A stretch of 64,000 bases of DNA, taken from NCBI RefSeq assembly GCF_000427905.1, contig NZ_ATYX01000008.1, positions 94,840 through 158,839 of the forward strand. The letters are read 5' to 3'. The translations under genes and the position numbers were made by a program. The notes beneath the pieces are model-generated. The model was not told the origin of the DNA, made no database searches, and was given only the letters and a program-made list of their open reading frames with translations. Position 1 is the first letter of the stretch; each line of letters opens with the position of its first letter. Shown here in pieces: positions 45,507 through 54,177 of this stretch. Source of the stretch: Thermocrispum agreste DSM 44070. GTDB lineage: Bacteria; Actinomycetota; Actinomycetes; Mycobacteriales; Pseudonocardiaceae.

Positions 45507-46331
45507 TCAGTTCTCGGCCTGCCCGGCCTCCGGGAACCACTTCTTGTAGAGCTTGTCGTAGGTCCCGTCCTTCTTGGCCTGCTCGATGACCTTGTTGACC
45601 ACCGCGAGCAGGGCCTTGTTGCCTTTCTTGACGCCGATGCCGTACTGCTCGCCGGTCTCGAACTCCTCGGTCACCTCGACGTCGTCGTTCTTGGCCAGGA
45701 AGTCGTAGAGCACGGTGTTGTCGTTGATGGCCGCGTCGATCTGGCCGTTTTGCACCGACTGCAGCAGCAGCGCCAGGTCCTCGAACTGCTTGGTCTGGTA
45801 GCCGAACTCGCTCTTGTGGTCCTCGGCGTAGATCTCCCCGGTGGTGGCCTGCTGGACGCCGAGCACCTTGCCCTTCAAGTCGTCCAGCGACTTGATGCCG
45901 GACCCCTTCTTGACCAGCAGGGCCTGGTTGGCGTCGAAGTAGCCGACCGAGAAGTCCATCACCTTCTTGCGCTCGTCGGTGATGGTCATCGCCGCCGCGG
46001 CCAGGTCGCAGTCGTCCCGCTCGAACACGGCCGCGGACTCGATGCCTTCGAACGCGGTGTCGAAGATCTCCTGCTCGACACCCAGTTCCTTGGCCACCAG
46101 ATCGACGAGGTCGACATCGAACCCGACGATTTCGCCGCCCTTCTTGAACTGGAACGGCTCGTAGGGCAGGTGCGTGCAGGTGACCAGCTTGTCCCCCTTG
46201 ACCAGGGTCGGCTTCTCGCCAGCCTGGCTGTTGCCCGAGTTGCCCACCTCCTCCGCACATCCGGCTGCGGCCAGAGCCAGTGCGACGGCCGGAATCAGGA
46301 CAAGCCTGGTGAGCTTGTTTCGACGCGCCAC
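45507..46331 (-). CDS. Polar amino acid ABC transporter substrate-binding lipoprotein
   Basis: A 274-residue SBP_bac_3 protein. The signal peptide ends in lipobox AAAGC. THLPYEPFQFKKGGEIVGFD, FEGIESAAVFERDDCDLAAA and AMTITDERKKVMDFS match the GlnH/GltI family; the ligand is likely Glu, Gln or Asp. GTG 46331 with AGAGGTGA upstream gives a short signal. First gene of the operon; the 86-base gap before the permease may fold to raise SBP levels. Tandem 20-bp repeats lie about 90-130 bp upstream. Confidence 0.92.
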   Translation of the reverse strand: MARRNKLTRLVLIPAVALALAAAGCAEEVGNSGNSQAGEKPTLVKGDKLVTCTHLPYEPFQFKKGGEIVGFDVDLVDLVAKELGVEQEIFDTAFEGIESAAVFERDDCDLAAAAMTITDERKKVMDFSVGYFDANQALLVKKGSGIKSLDDLKGKVLGVQQATTGEIYAEDHKSEFGYQTKQFEDLALLLQSVQNGQIDAAINDNTVLYDFLAKNDDVEVTEEFETGEQYGIGVKKGNKALLAVVNKVIEQAKKDGTYDKLYKKWFPEAGQAEN

Positions 46332-46422
46332 GATGTCACCTCTCGTATGTGGTCCGATCGAGTGAGGGCAGTTTGCCACCTTACGGCGCGCGACGAAAAG
46401 GGCAAACCAGGCTCGTAACCGA

Positions 46423-46462
46423 CTCGTATATCAATCGATCGTCTCGTAGAGCAATCGATCGG
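46423..46462. repeat. Tandem 20-bp direct repeats upstream of the amino acid ABC operon
   Basis: CTCGTATATCAATCGATCGT (46423-46442) and CTCGTAGAGCAATCGATCGG (46443-46462), 17 of 20 identical. A third CTCGTA lies at 46412. AT-rich relative to surroundings and 92 bp upstream of the substrate-binding protein start. Likely a regulator site. Confidence 0.6.
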
Positions 46463-46663
46463 GTGGAAGCACCCCACACACCGGCCCGACGCAGATCACC
46501 GGCAACATCCTCACGGGAAAACCTCACCCGGCCACAGCCACCGAACCCCCGCCGGACACGTGGCGGATGAGCCGGCGATGCGCCTCCGTGAACGACCGGG
46601 CGATCAGGCCGCGACACCCACCACGATTCGCCATCCGTCCTTTTCCGCATGCCGGCTAATCAC

Positions 46664-46690
46664 GGGCCCGGCGCGTGGTGCGCCGGGCCC
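46664..46690 (-). terminator. Hairpin terminator after the M20 peptidase
   Basis: A perfect 11-bp stem GGGCCCGGCGC / GCGCCGGGCCC with a GTGGT loop, 11 bases beyond the stop. No T-run. Confidence 0.8.
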
Positions 46691-46700
46691 ACCTCGGCCC

Positions 46701-48113
46701 TCAGCCGCGAGCGTGCGCGTCCAGCAGCGCGGCGACCGCGGCGGTGACCCGCTCGGCGTGCGCCAGGTGCAACCACTCGTCCGGCACGTGCGCGTTGGAG
46801 TCCGGCCCCAATGCCCCGGTGACCAGGAACTGCGCGTCCGGGTACTTCTCGCCGAGCAGGCCCATGAACGGGATCGACCCGCCCAGGCCGATGGCCCCGT
46901 ACGGCGCCCCGAACACCTCGTCGCTGACCCGCTGCAGCCCACGCTCCAGCCACGGCGCGGTCTGCGGAGCATTCCACCCGTCGGCGTGCTCGATGCCGGA
47001 CAGGCTGACCTGCGCGCCGTACGGCACGTCGGTGGTCAGCGCCCGCTGCACCGCTTCCAGCGCCGCCTTCGAGTCCGCCGTCGGCGGCAGCCGGAAGCTC
47101 AGCGCCAGCGTGCTCGACTCCCGCAGCACGTTGCCCGCGTTCTCCGGCTCGGGGAAGCCGGACGCGCCGATCACCGACAAGGTCGGCCGCCACGCCACGT
47201 TGAGCAGCAGCTCGGCTTCGTCGTCCGTCACCGTCCGCGCCCCGTCGGCCAGCGGGAACGAGGACCGGATCGCGCCCGGCGTGGCCGCCGCCGCGTCGCG
47301 CGCCTGGCGCTCCCGGTCCGCCGGGATCTCCACGTGGAACTCCGGCAGCAGGATCTCGCCGGTCCGCGCGTCCTCGATGCGGTCGAGCAGCTGCCGCAGC
47401 ACCCGGAACGAGGACGGCACCGCGCCGCTGGCCAGTCCGCTGTGCTGGGCCACGTCCAGCACCTTGACCGTGACCCGCACCTGGGCAAGTCCGCGCAGGC
47501 TGGTGGTCAGCCACAGCCGCTCGTAGTCGTTGCCGCCGGAGTCCAGGCACACCACGAAGCGGACGTCACCCAGGAAGCCCGCCAGGTGCTCCAGGTAGGC
47601 GGGCAGGTCCGGGCTGCCGGACTCCTCCCCGGTCTCCAGCAGCAGGACGGCCCTGGCGTGCTCGCCGCCCGCCTCCCGCACCGCGCGCAGCGCCGCGGCC
47701 GCCGCGTACCCGGAGTAGCCGTCGTCGGCCGCGCCCCGGCCGTACAGCCTGCCGTCCCGCACCACCGGCGTCCACGGGCCCAGCCCGTCGGACCAGCCAC
47801 CGACCGGTGGCTGCTTGTCCAGGTGGCCGTAGAGCAGCACGGTCCCGCGGTCGGCGGCGCCCGGGGTGGCAGGCACGTCCAGCACCAGCACCGGCGTGCG
47901 GCCGGGCAGCCGCACCACCTGGGTCTGGCCGAGGCCCTGCGCATCCAGCCAGTTCCGCACGTGGTCCACCGCCGCGTCCAGGTGGCCGCTGCCTGCCCAG
48001 TCGGCATCGAACGCCGGGGACAGCGCGGGAATCTCCACCAGTCCGCACAGGCTCTTGAGGATGTCGTCGTTCCACTGCCGCCGAACGGCCGATTGCACAG
48101 CGTTGATGTCCAC
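46701..48113 (-). CDS. M20-family metallopeptidase/dipeptidase
   Basis: A 470-residue zinc hydrolase. VLLYGHLDKQPPVGGWSDGL holds the first ligand His and catalytic Asp; GRGAADDGYSGYAAAAALRA the bridging Asp; LLETGEESGSPDLPAY the catalytic Glu-Glu pair; CLDSGGNDYERLWLTTSLRG; then a lid dimerisation domain (about 220-370) and NAHVPDEWLHL with the last His. This is the dipeptidase/CPG2-like subgroup. Start GTG 48113. Divergent to bkdA with a palindrome between. Confidence 0.9.
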   Translation of the reverse strand: MDINAVQSAVRRQWNDDILKSLCGLVEIPALSPAFDADWAGSGHLDAAVDHVRNWLDAQGLGQTQVVRLPGRTPVLVLDVPATPGAADRGTVLLYGHLDKQPPVGGWSDGLGPWTPVVRDGRLYGRGAADDGYSGYAAAAALRAVREAGGEHARAVLLLETGEESGSPDLPAYLEHLAGFLGDVRFVVCLDSGGNDYERLWLTTSLRGLAQVRVTVKVLDVAQHSGLASGAVPSSFRVLRQLLDRIEDARTGEILLPEFHVEIPADRERQARDAAAATPGAIRSSFPLADGARTVTDDEAELLLNVAWRPTLSVIGASGFPEPENAGNVLRESSTLALSFRLPPTADSKAALEAVQRALTTDVPYGAQVSLSGIEHADGWNAPQTAPWLERGLQRVSDEVFGAPYGAIGLGGSIPFMGLLGEKYPDAQFLVTGALGPDSNAHVPDEWLHLAHAERVTAAVAALLDAHARG

Positions 48114-48183
48114 GGCGATGATCCTGCCATCGGTGGCCGGTGGCGGGCACGTCCCGTCGGGACTGCCACTCCGGCCCCGGTTC

Positions 48184-48202
48184 ATGCCAGGATGTCTGGC
48201 AT
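48184..48202. promoter_or_regulatory. Palindrome in the M20/bkdA divergent region
   Basis: ATGCCAG-gatgt-CTGGCAT: perfect 7-bp arms with a 5-bp spacer, 115 bp before the bkdA start and 71 bp before the M20 start. It fits an Lrp/GntR/TetR-size operator for the branched-chain 2-oxo acid dehydrogenase operon. Confidence 0.5.
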
Positions 48203-48316
48203 ACCGTCAACGCCGACGGCAGTTGTGACCTCCGAACCGGAAGCCGGCTCGCCGTTGAGGACCGTCGTCGCGCCCGTCACAAGCGAGCGCGAGGAAGCGC
48301 AGAAGGAGAAGCCGAC

Positions 48317-49531
48317 ATGTCTGACATGTCGTCCGCCGAACAGTGGACGCACCCCGGAGAGGGCGATCTACCACCCGCAACGGCGGCGAAGCCAACCAAG
48401 GAACAGGTGATCGCTGGATTGCGGGCAACCACGGAAGGCGGCGCGGACCTGACGCAGCTGCTGACTCCCGAAGGTGAACGGGTCGCGTCGCCGATCTTCG
48501 ATCCGTACGTGGCCGACATCGATTTCGCCGCACTGCGTGGCCTGTACAAGGACATGGTCATCGTGCGTCGTGCGGACCGGGAAGCCAACGCGCTGCAGCG
48601 GCAGGGCCAGCTGGGCATCTGGGTGCCGCTGCTCGGCCAGGAGGCCGCGCAGGTCGGCTCCGGCAGGGCGCTGCGGCCCAACGACATGGCGTTCCCCAGC
48701 TACCGTGAGCACGGCGTCGGCTACTGCCGCGGCGTCAGCTTCAAGGAAATGCTGGGCCTGTTCCGCTGCACGTCGATGGGCGAGTGGGACTACCGCAAGC
48801 ACGGTTTCCACCCGTACACCATCGTGATCGGCAACCAGGTGCTCAACGCCACCGGCTACGCGATGGGGCAGAAGTTCGACGGCAAGGTCGGCGACGACGA
48901 CGGCGAAGCCACCATCGTCTACTTCGGCGACGGCGCCACCAGCCAGGGCGACGTGCACGAGGGCTTCGTGTGGGCGGCGGTCTACGACGCGCCCATCGTG
49001 TTCTTCTGCCAGAACAACCAGTGGGCCATCTCCGAGCCCACCGAGCGCCAGTCGCGGCTGCCGCTGTACCAGCGGGCCCGCGGCTACGGCTTCCCCGGCA
49101 TCCGGGTGGACGGCAACGACGTGCTCGGCTGCCTGGCGGTCACCCGCTGGGCGCTGGAGGCGTGCAGGCACGGCAACGGCCCGGTGCTGATCGAGGCCTT
49201 CACCTACCGGATGGACGCGCACACCACCACCGACGACCCGACCCGCTACCGGCTGTCGGACGAGGTGGAGACGTGGAAGCTGAAGGACCCGATCGAGCGG
49301 GTCCGGGTGTACCTGACGCGCAACGGGGGAGCGGACGCGTCGTTCTTCGAACAAGTCGAGGCCGAGGCCGACGAATTCGCCGCCGACCTGCGGGAGTTCG
49401 TGTTCAACATGGAGGACCCGCCGCCGGAGCGGATCTTCGACAACGTCTACGCCGAGCCCTCTGCTCAGCTGGAGGCCCAGCGCGAGGAGTTCCTGGCGTA
49501 CCTGGCCGGGTTCGAAGGAGGCGAGCACTGA
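48317..49531 (+). CDS. bkdA: Branched-chain 2-oxo acid dehydrogenase E1 alpha
   Basis: A 404-residue TPP enzyme subunit. A disordered N-terminus precedes the core. The thiamine-pyrophosphate motif runs from GDGATSQGDVHEGFVWAAVY to the paired Asn of CQNNQWAIS; the phosphorylation-loop-like YRMDAHTTTDDPTRY is also conserved. With E1 beta it decarboxylates branched 2-oxo acids (Val/Leu/Ile degradation, branched fatty-acid primers). ATG 48317 is set by GAAGGAGAAG. First gene of bkdABC; the stop overlaps the next start by one base. Confidence 0.94.
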   Translation: MSDMSSAEQWTHPGEGDLPPATAAKPTKEQVIAGLRATTEGGADLTQLLTPEGERVASPIFDPYVADIDFAALRGLYKDMVIVRRADREANALQRQGQLGIWVPLLGQEAAQVGSGRALRPNDMAFPSYREHGVGYCRGVSFKEMLGLFRCTSMGEWDYRKHGFHPYTIVIGNQVLNATGYAMGQKFDGKVGDDDGEATIVYFGDGATSQGDVHEGFVWAAVYDAPIVFFCQNNQWAISEPTERQSRLPLYQRARGYGFPGIRVDGNDVLGCLAVTRWALEACRHGNGPVLIEAFTYRMDAHTTTDDPTRYRLSDEVETWKLKDPIERVRVYLTRNGGADASFFEQVEAEADEFAADLREFVFNMEDPPPERIFDNVYAEPSAQLEAQREEFLAYLAGFEGGEH

Positions 49532-50562
49532 TGTCGGCACCCACCACGCCCAACGTGGCCGCTCCCGCTTCGTCGACGGTGCAGACCCTCACCATCGGCA
49601 AAGCCATCAACATGGGCCTGCGGGCCGCGATGGAACGCGACAACAAGGTCATCGTGATGGGCGAGGACGTCGGCAAGCTCGGCGGCGTCTTCCGCATCAC
49701 CGACGGTTTGCAGAAGGACTTCGGCGAAGAGCGCGTGCTGGACACCCCGCTGGCCGAGTCCGGGATCATCGGCACCGCGGTCGGCCTCGCGGTACGCGGC
49801 TACCGCCCGGTGTGCGAGATCCAGTTCGAAGGGTTCATCTTCCCCGGGTTCGACCAGATCAACAGCCAGGTGGCCAAGCTGCACGCACGCACCCAGGGCA
49901 GGGTGAAGGTGCCGATGGTCATCCGGGTGCCGTACGGCGGCGGGATCGGTGCGGTGGAACACCACTCCGAGTCCCCGGAGTCGTACTTCGCGCACCTGGC
50001 CGGGGTGAAGGCGGTGACCCCGTCCAACCCGGTGGACGCGTACTGGATGATCCAGCAGGCGATCTTCTCGGACGACCCGATCCTGGTGTTCGAGCCGAAG
50101 AAGCTCTACCACATGTCGGCGCTCAAGGAGCCGGTCGACACCGCGGCGACGCCGATGCCGCTGTTCAAGTCGAAAGTGCTGCGCACCGGCACCGCGGCCA
50201 CGCTGGTCTGCTACGGCCCGACGGTGAAGACGTGTCTGGAGGCCGCGGAGACCGCGGCCGAGGAGGGCAACGAGCTGGAGGTCATCGACCTGCGTGCCCT
50301 CTCGCCCATGGATCTGGAACCGGTGTTCGCATCGGTGCGCAAGACCGGCAGGCTGATCGCGGTCAGCGAGGCCCCGTCGGAAGCGTCGCTGACCTCGGAG
50401 ATCGCGGCCAGGGTGCAGCAGGAGTGCTTCTACTCGCTGGAGGCGCCGGTACTGCGGGTGACCGCGTTCGACACCCCGTACCCGCCGTCCAAGCTGGAGG
50501 AGCACTACCTGCCGGACGTGGACCGGATTCTGCACGCCGTCGACCAGTCGCTGGAGTGGTGA
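49531..50562 (+). CDS. bkdB: Branched-chain 2-oxo acid dehydrogenase E1 beta
   Basis: A 343-residue transketolase-like subunit: TIGKAINMGLRAAMERDNKV, VMGEDVGKLGGVFRITDGLQ, TPLAESGIIGTAVGLAVRGY, PYGGGIGAVEHHSESPESYF, then the C-terminal transketolase domain with DLRALSPMDLEPVFASVRKT. Forms the E1 heterotetramer with BkdA. GAAGGAGG 9 bases upstream; one-base overlap with bkdA (TGATG). Confidence 0.95.
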   Translation: MSAPTTPNVAAPASSTVQTLTIGKAINMGLRAAMERDNKVIVMGEDVGKLGGVFRITDGLQKDFGEERVLDTPLAESGIIGTAVGLAVRGYRPVCEIQFEGFIFPGFDQINSQVAKLHARTQGRVKVPMVIRVPYGGGIGAVEHHSESPESYFAHLAGVKAVTPSNPVDAYWMIQQAIFSDDPILVFEPKKLYHMSALKEPVDTAATPMPLFKSKVLRTGTAATLVCYGPTVKTCLEAAETAAEEGNELEVIDLRALSPMDLEPVFASVRKTGRLIAVSEAPSEASLTSEIAARVQQECFYSLEAPVLRVTAFDTPYPPSKLEEHYLPDVDRILHAVDQSLEW

Positions 50563-50568
50563 GCGCCG

Positions 50569-51987
50569 ATGCCTGAGTACAAGCAGTTCCCGCTCGCCGA
50601 CACCGCGGAGGGCCTGACCGAGGCGGAGATCGTCGACTGGAAGGTGCAGCCGGGCGACAAGGTCGAGGTCAACCAGATCGTGGTGGAGATCGAGACCGCG
50701 AAGGCCGCCGTCGAGCTGCCGATTCCGTGGTCGGGTGTGGTCACCGAGCTGCACGTGGAACCCGGTCAGGTGGTGGAGGTCGGCACCAACCTGCTGACCA
50801 TCGACGTGGACCCGGACGGGACCGGGTCGTCCGGCGCCCCGACCGGGGCGCAAGCGGCCTCGGTCAACGGGTCCGCTCCCGAACCGGCTGCGGAAGAAGA
50901 GATGAAACCGCTGGTGGGCTCCGGCGCCAAGGAGGTCACCAGCAAGCGGCGCCGCCGCCGGAAGGCGGCAGCGGCGGCCGGTGGCGGGAGCGCGGCAGCA
51001 GCACCAGCCGCCGCGGCGGCCACTGCGACCGCGCCGCGTGACGCGGCCACCACCACCGAAGCGCCGTCGTCGGGCACCCTGCCGTTGCCTCAGGTCAAGC
51101 CGCACGAGTACGTTCCGCTGGCCAAGCCGCCGGTGCGCAAACTGGCCAAGGACCTCGGCATCGACCTGCGCACGATCACGCCGAGCAGCGGTGACGTCAT
51201 CACCCGCGAGGACGTGCAGCGGGCGGCCGAGGCGAAGACCGCCCAGCCGGCTGCGGCAAGCGTGAACGGTGCCGCGGTGGCGGCCGGCGCCCGGGAGCGC
51301 CGGGTGCCGATCAAGGGTGTGCGGCGGATGACCGCGGAGGCGATGGTGTCCTCGGCGTTCACCGCGCCGCATGTCACCGAATTCCTCACGGTGGACGTCA
51401 CGCCGATGATGCAGCTGCGCGAGCGGCTGAAGAAGCACCCGGATTTCGCCGGGGTGAAGCTCACGCCGCTGGCGTTCGCGGCCAAGGCGATGTGCATGGC
51501 CGTCAAGCGCACGCCGGACGTCAACGCCACCTGGGACGAGGAAGCGGGCGAGATCGTCTACAAGGACTACGTGCACCTCGGTGTCGCCGCGGCGACACCG
51601 CGCGGGCTCGTCGTCCCGAAGATCCGCAACGCGGACGCGATGTCGCTGGTGGAGCTGGCGAAGGCGCTCGAGGAGCTGACCAACACCGCGCGGGAAGGCA
51701 AGACCCCGCCGGAGGACATGGTCAACGGCACCATCACGATCACCAACGTCGGCGTGTTCGGGGTGGACACCGGCACTCCGATCATCAACCCGGGGGAGTC
51801 GGCGATCCTGGCGTTCGGCGCGATTCGCGAGATGCCGTGGGTGGTCGACGGCGAGCTGGCGGTCCGCCAGGTGTGCCAGCTGGCGCTGAGCTTCGACCAC
51901 CGGATCGTCGACGGGCAGCAGGGCTCGCAGTTCCTGGCCGACGTCGGCGCGCTGCTCAGCGACCCGGCCATGGCGCTGACGTTCTGA
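50569..51987 (+). CDS. bkdC: Branched-chain 2-oxo acid dehydrogenase E2 (dihydrolipoamide acyltransferase)
   Basis: A 472-residue E2. A single lipoyl domain (1-80; lipoyl lysine K45 in EIETAKAAVEL), an Ala/Pro linker, a peripheral-subunit-binding domain (about 185-222; VRKLAKDLGIDLRTITPS) and the catalytic domain (about 243-472) ending LSFDHRIVDGQQGSQFLADV with the active-site His and Asp. Seven bases after E1 beta. No E3 (lipoamide dehydrogenase) is in this window, so it must be shared from elsewhere. A strong hairpin closes the operon. Confidence 0.95.
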   Translation: MPEYKQFPLADTAEGLTEAEIVDWKVQPGDKVEVNQIVVEIETAKAAVELPIPWSGVVTELHVEPGQVVEVGTNLLTIDVDPDGTGSSGAPTGAQAASVNGSAPEPAAEEEMKPLVGSGAKEVTSKRRRRRKAAAAAGGGSAAAAPAAAAATATAPRDAATTTEAPSSGTLPLPQVKPHEYVPLAKPPVRKLAKDLGIDLRTITPSSGDVITREDVQRAAEAKTAQPAAASVNGAAVAAGARERRVPIKGVRRMTAEAMVSSAFTAPHVTEFLTVDVTPMMQLRERLKKHPDFAGVKLTPLAFAAKAMCMAVKRTPDVNATWDEEAGEIVYKDYVHLGVAAATPRGLVVPKIRNADAMSLVELAKALEELTNTAREGKTPPEDMVNGTITITNVGVFGVDTGTPIINPGESAILAFGAIREMPWVVDGELAVRQVCQLALSFDHRIVDGQQGSQFLADVGALLSDPAMALTF

Positions 51988-52018
51988 GCCGACGGCCTTC
52001 GAGCCGAAGAGATGTGCG

Positions 52019-52059
52019 ACGGCCTCCCCTCCGGTCCACGCGGCCGGACGGGAGGCCGT
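52019..52059 (+). terminator. Hairpin terminator after bkdC
   Basis: ACGGCCTCCC and GGGAGGCCGT, 10-bp arms, with a nested TCCGG/CCGGA stem in the loop, 31 bases after the bkdC stop. Confidence 0.75.
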
Positions 52060-52442
52060 TCACGTGCGCGCCCCACTCCGACCAGCCAGCCTCACCTTGT
52101 GATGTGCGGCCTGGACGGCCCCCGGTGTCGGCCGGTCGTCAAGCCGTACCGCCTCCCCTTCGATCCGAGCGTCGGGCAGCCCGCATGCTTCACTCGGCCG
52201 GCCAGCGATGCATCTCTCTTGACCGAGAGCCGGACATGACCGAATCGCCCCGGTGCCGCCCGGCCAGCCGCGCACCCCTCACCAAGAGCCCAACACGAGC
52301 AAACCGCCGCAGAGCCGCCCGACCAGCGGGTCGTCACTTGACCCCCGGAACCAGGCGATGGCCGGACCACAGCAGTGCCGCCGGAAAGCCGCGTCCGCTG
52401 CCCCTTCGATCCATGCGATCGGGCGGGAGGCCACCGGTGTGC

Positions 52443-52472
52443 TTGGGGAACGCGCGCCGAGTGCACTACGTT
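52443..52472 (+). promoter_or_regulatory. Putative leaderless promoter of the FxsA gene
   Basis: TTGGGG (52443-52448), 18-bp spacer, then TACGTT (52467-52472); the ATG is 9 bases beyond. No Shine-Dalgarno sequence precedes the ATG, consistent with transcription starting at the start codon. Confidence 0.45.
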
Positions 52473-52481
52473 GTTTCCGAT

Positions 52482-52946
52482 ATGGCCGTAGTGATCCTGC
52501 TGTACCTCGTGGTCGAAGTGGCCGCCATCTGGGCGGTGGCCTCGCTGGTCGGCGCGCTGTGGACGATCGTCCTGCTCATCGGCGGTGCCGTGGCCGGCTC
52601 GTGGCTGGCTCGGCGCGAGGGCGGCAAGGCCATCCGTGCGCTGCTGGACGCGGCGCGCAGCGGCCGGTCGGGTCATCAGGAGATCACCGACGGCATGCTG
52701 GTCACGCTCGGCGGGCTGCTGATCTTCCTGCCGGGCTTCGTCACCGACGTGCTCGGCCTGCTGGTGCTGCTGCCGCCGACCCGCACCGTCCTGCGAAAGG
52801 CGTGGCTCCGGCGGATGGCGCGGACCGGCCGGGTACGCAGCCACCGCACGGTGGTGATCGACGGGGAAGTCGTCGAGAGTACCGAGGCTCCCCGCTCGGA
52901 CAAGCCCACCGGTCCGGACGACCAGCCTCGCGTCATCGAGGGCTGA
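52482..52946 (+). CDS. FxsA family membrane protein
   Basis: A 154-residue FxsA protein: VVEVAAIWAVASLVGALWTI, AGSWLARREGGKAIR, DGMLVTLGGLLIFLPGFVTD, LGLLVLLPPTRTVLRK. Two to three membrane helices and a basic/acidic tail. E. coli FxsA suppresses F-exclusion of phage T7; its normal role is unknown. ATG 52482 without an SD, probably leaderless; a GTG at 52461 could add 7 residues. Confidence 0.88.
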   Translation: MAVVILLYLVVEVAAIWAVASLVGALWTIVLLIGGAVAGSWLARREGGKAIRALLDAARSGRSGHQEITDGMLVTLGGLLIFLPGFVTDVLGLLVLLPPTRTVLRKAWLRRMARTGRVRSHRTVVIDGEVVESTEAPRSDKPTGPDDQPRVIEG

Positions 52947-52975
52947 CCGCGGCGGCACGGACCCCGTCGCAACGA

Positions 52976-53608
52976 TCACGCGCGCGGCTTCGGGATGTCG
53001 AAGTAGCCCAGGAACCGTGCAGCGACGCCGAAATCACCTCGTACCTTCAGCTTGCCGGTGACCAGCAAAGACAGCGCCCGGGAGTTTCCGGACACAGCCA
53101 ACCGCAGGACGTCCTCGGCAGCCGCCGTGATCGTCACGTCCGGTGTGTACACCGGATCGGACGTCGTCTCGCAAGCACCTTCGACGACGCGTGTCTGGTA
53201 CCGGAGCGGTTCGGCATCGCCGCTGGTCACGACCCACTCGACCACCGCATCCACGTGCCGCGTCTTCTCCGCCACCACATGGTCGGCCATCCGCCGGAAC
53301 AGCTCCTCGAGCAGGAGCGTACGCAGTTCCTGGCGCGCGGCGGCCGCCCTCAGCTGCTTCCTCGACGCCCGCGCGATGAGGTCGACCAGCGACTGCGTGC
53401 TCATCGCCGAGACGCTGACCCCCGCGTCCGCCCGGTCGAGCATGTGCACCGCGGCGAGCAGCTGAACGAACTGGTCCTCGGTCAGCTTGGCCAGATCGAG
53501 CGCGTCGGCCAGCGCATCGAGTTCCTTGCCGCGGACGACCTCGCCCCGCTTCGGCCCGCCGCACCGGCATCGCCGTCGCACGGCCCACCGCTGCCGGATC
53601 GGCCTCAT
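52976..53608 (-). CDS. SCP2-like protein, paralogue 1
   Basis: A 210-residue protein of the same fold as its neighbour: an N-terminal helical part (40-110) with MSTQSLVDLIARASRKQLRA and LLEELFRRMADHVVAEKTRH, and a C-terminal beta domain ending LLVTGKLKVRGDFGVAARFL, the SCP2 (sterol-carrier) hallmark. The N-terminal 25 residues contain RRRCRCGG. Start ATG 53608 overlaps the upstream paralogue's stop (ATGA). SCP2 domains bind lipids or acyl-CoA. Confidence 0.78.
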   Translation of the reverse strand: MRPIRQRWAVRRRCRCGGPKRGEVVRGKELDALADALDLAKLTEDQFVQLLAAVHMLDRADAGVSVSAMSTQSLVDLIARASRKQLRAAAARQELRTLLLEELFRRMADHVVAEKTRHVDAVVEWVVTSGDAEPLRYQTRVVEGACETTSDPVYTPDVTITAAAEDVLRLAVSGNSRALSLLVTGKLKVRGDFGVAARFLGYFDIPKPRA

Positions 53609-54087
53609 CGCGGCAGGTCGAAATAGCCGATCAGCCCGGCCGCGAAGCCCAGGTCACCCTTGACCTGGATCTTGCCCGTGACGTACAGCTCCGCCGGGGT
53701 CGTCTGCCGGCAGATCAGCCGCACGAAATCCACCGGGGACACCGTGATGGTCACCCGCGGCTGCGGGCTCCTCTCCCGCGAGACGGTGCAGGCACCGTCG
53801 GCCAGCGTGCACTCGTAACGGTCGTAGCCGCCCTCACCGCTGCCCCCGGTCAACCGCCAGCGCACGACGGCGTGCATGTCGCGAACCTTCTCCGTCCGCA
53901 CGTGCGTGGTCATCCGGCGGAAGATCTCGTCGAGCAGGCGGCGGCGTAATGTTTCGTCGGCGAATGCCGCCTCGAGCTGCTTGCGCGGCGCGGAGTCGAC
54001 CATGCCGATCAACGTGCTCGCGTCGACGGTGGCCAAATCGGTGCCGGCGACGCGCTCGGCCAGCTCCAACCCGTCACGGTGGTCCAC
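53605..54087 (-). CDS. SCP2-like protein, paralogue 2
   Basis: A 160-residue protein homologous to its downstream neighbour: TLIGMVDSAPRKQLEAAFAD, LLDEIFRRMTTHVRTEKVRD, then an SCP2-like C-terminus (AELYVTGKIQVKGDLGFAAG). It diverges from the TetR gene with 90 bp between, in which lies the TetR-like palindrome. Co-regulation with the fatty-acid cluster is likely. Lipid or acyl-CoA binding is inferred. Confidence 0.82.
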   Translation of the reverse strand: MDHRDGLELAERVAGTDLATVDASTLIGMVDSAPRKQLEAAFADETLRRRLLDEIFRRMTTHVRTEKVRDMHAVVRWRLTGGSGEGGYDRYECTLADGACTVSRERSPQPRVTITVSPVDFVRLICRQTTPAELYVTGKIQVKGDLGFAAGLIGYFDLPR

Positions 54088-54125
54088 AACGCCTCCAGGT
54101 GGCTCGACAAGCGACTCGCCGGGAT

Positions 54126-54145
54126 AACCTACTCACGAGTAGATT
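54126..54145. promoter_or_regulatory. TetR operator between the SCP2 pair and the TetR gene
   Basis: AACCTACTCACGAGTAGATT; core CTACTCACGAGTAG at 54129-54142. One outer mismatch only. It overlaps TAGATT (54141-54146), a good -10 for the TetR gene, so autorepression is expected. The core matches the boxes at 57152-57165 and, more loosely, those before fadE5. Confidence 0.7.
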
Positions 54146-54177
54146 GGCGGGCAAGCCACACCCGCACGGAGGTGCCT

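Larger units (their letters stand above)
46332..46700. other. 369-bp gap between the ABC operon and the M20 gene
   Basis: Both flanking genes read on the minus strand, so this is the promoter region of the ABC operon plus the 3' side of the M20 gene. It holds the direct repeats at 46423-46462 and the hairpin at 46664-46690. No gene is seen. Confidence 0.55.
51988..52481. other. 494-bp gap between bkdC and fxsA
   Basis: It contains the bkd terminator, then about 350 bp of GC-rich degenerate repeats (GATCCGAGCG/GATCCATGCG, CCAGCC, GACCAGC words) with no convincing gene, and the putative promoter at 52443-52472. Confidence 0.55.

Noticed and set aside
49465-51900. An 811-codon open frame on the minus strand
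   Set aside because: Antisense to bkdB and bkdC, which are unmistakable; no recognisable domain.
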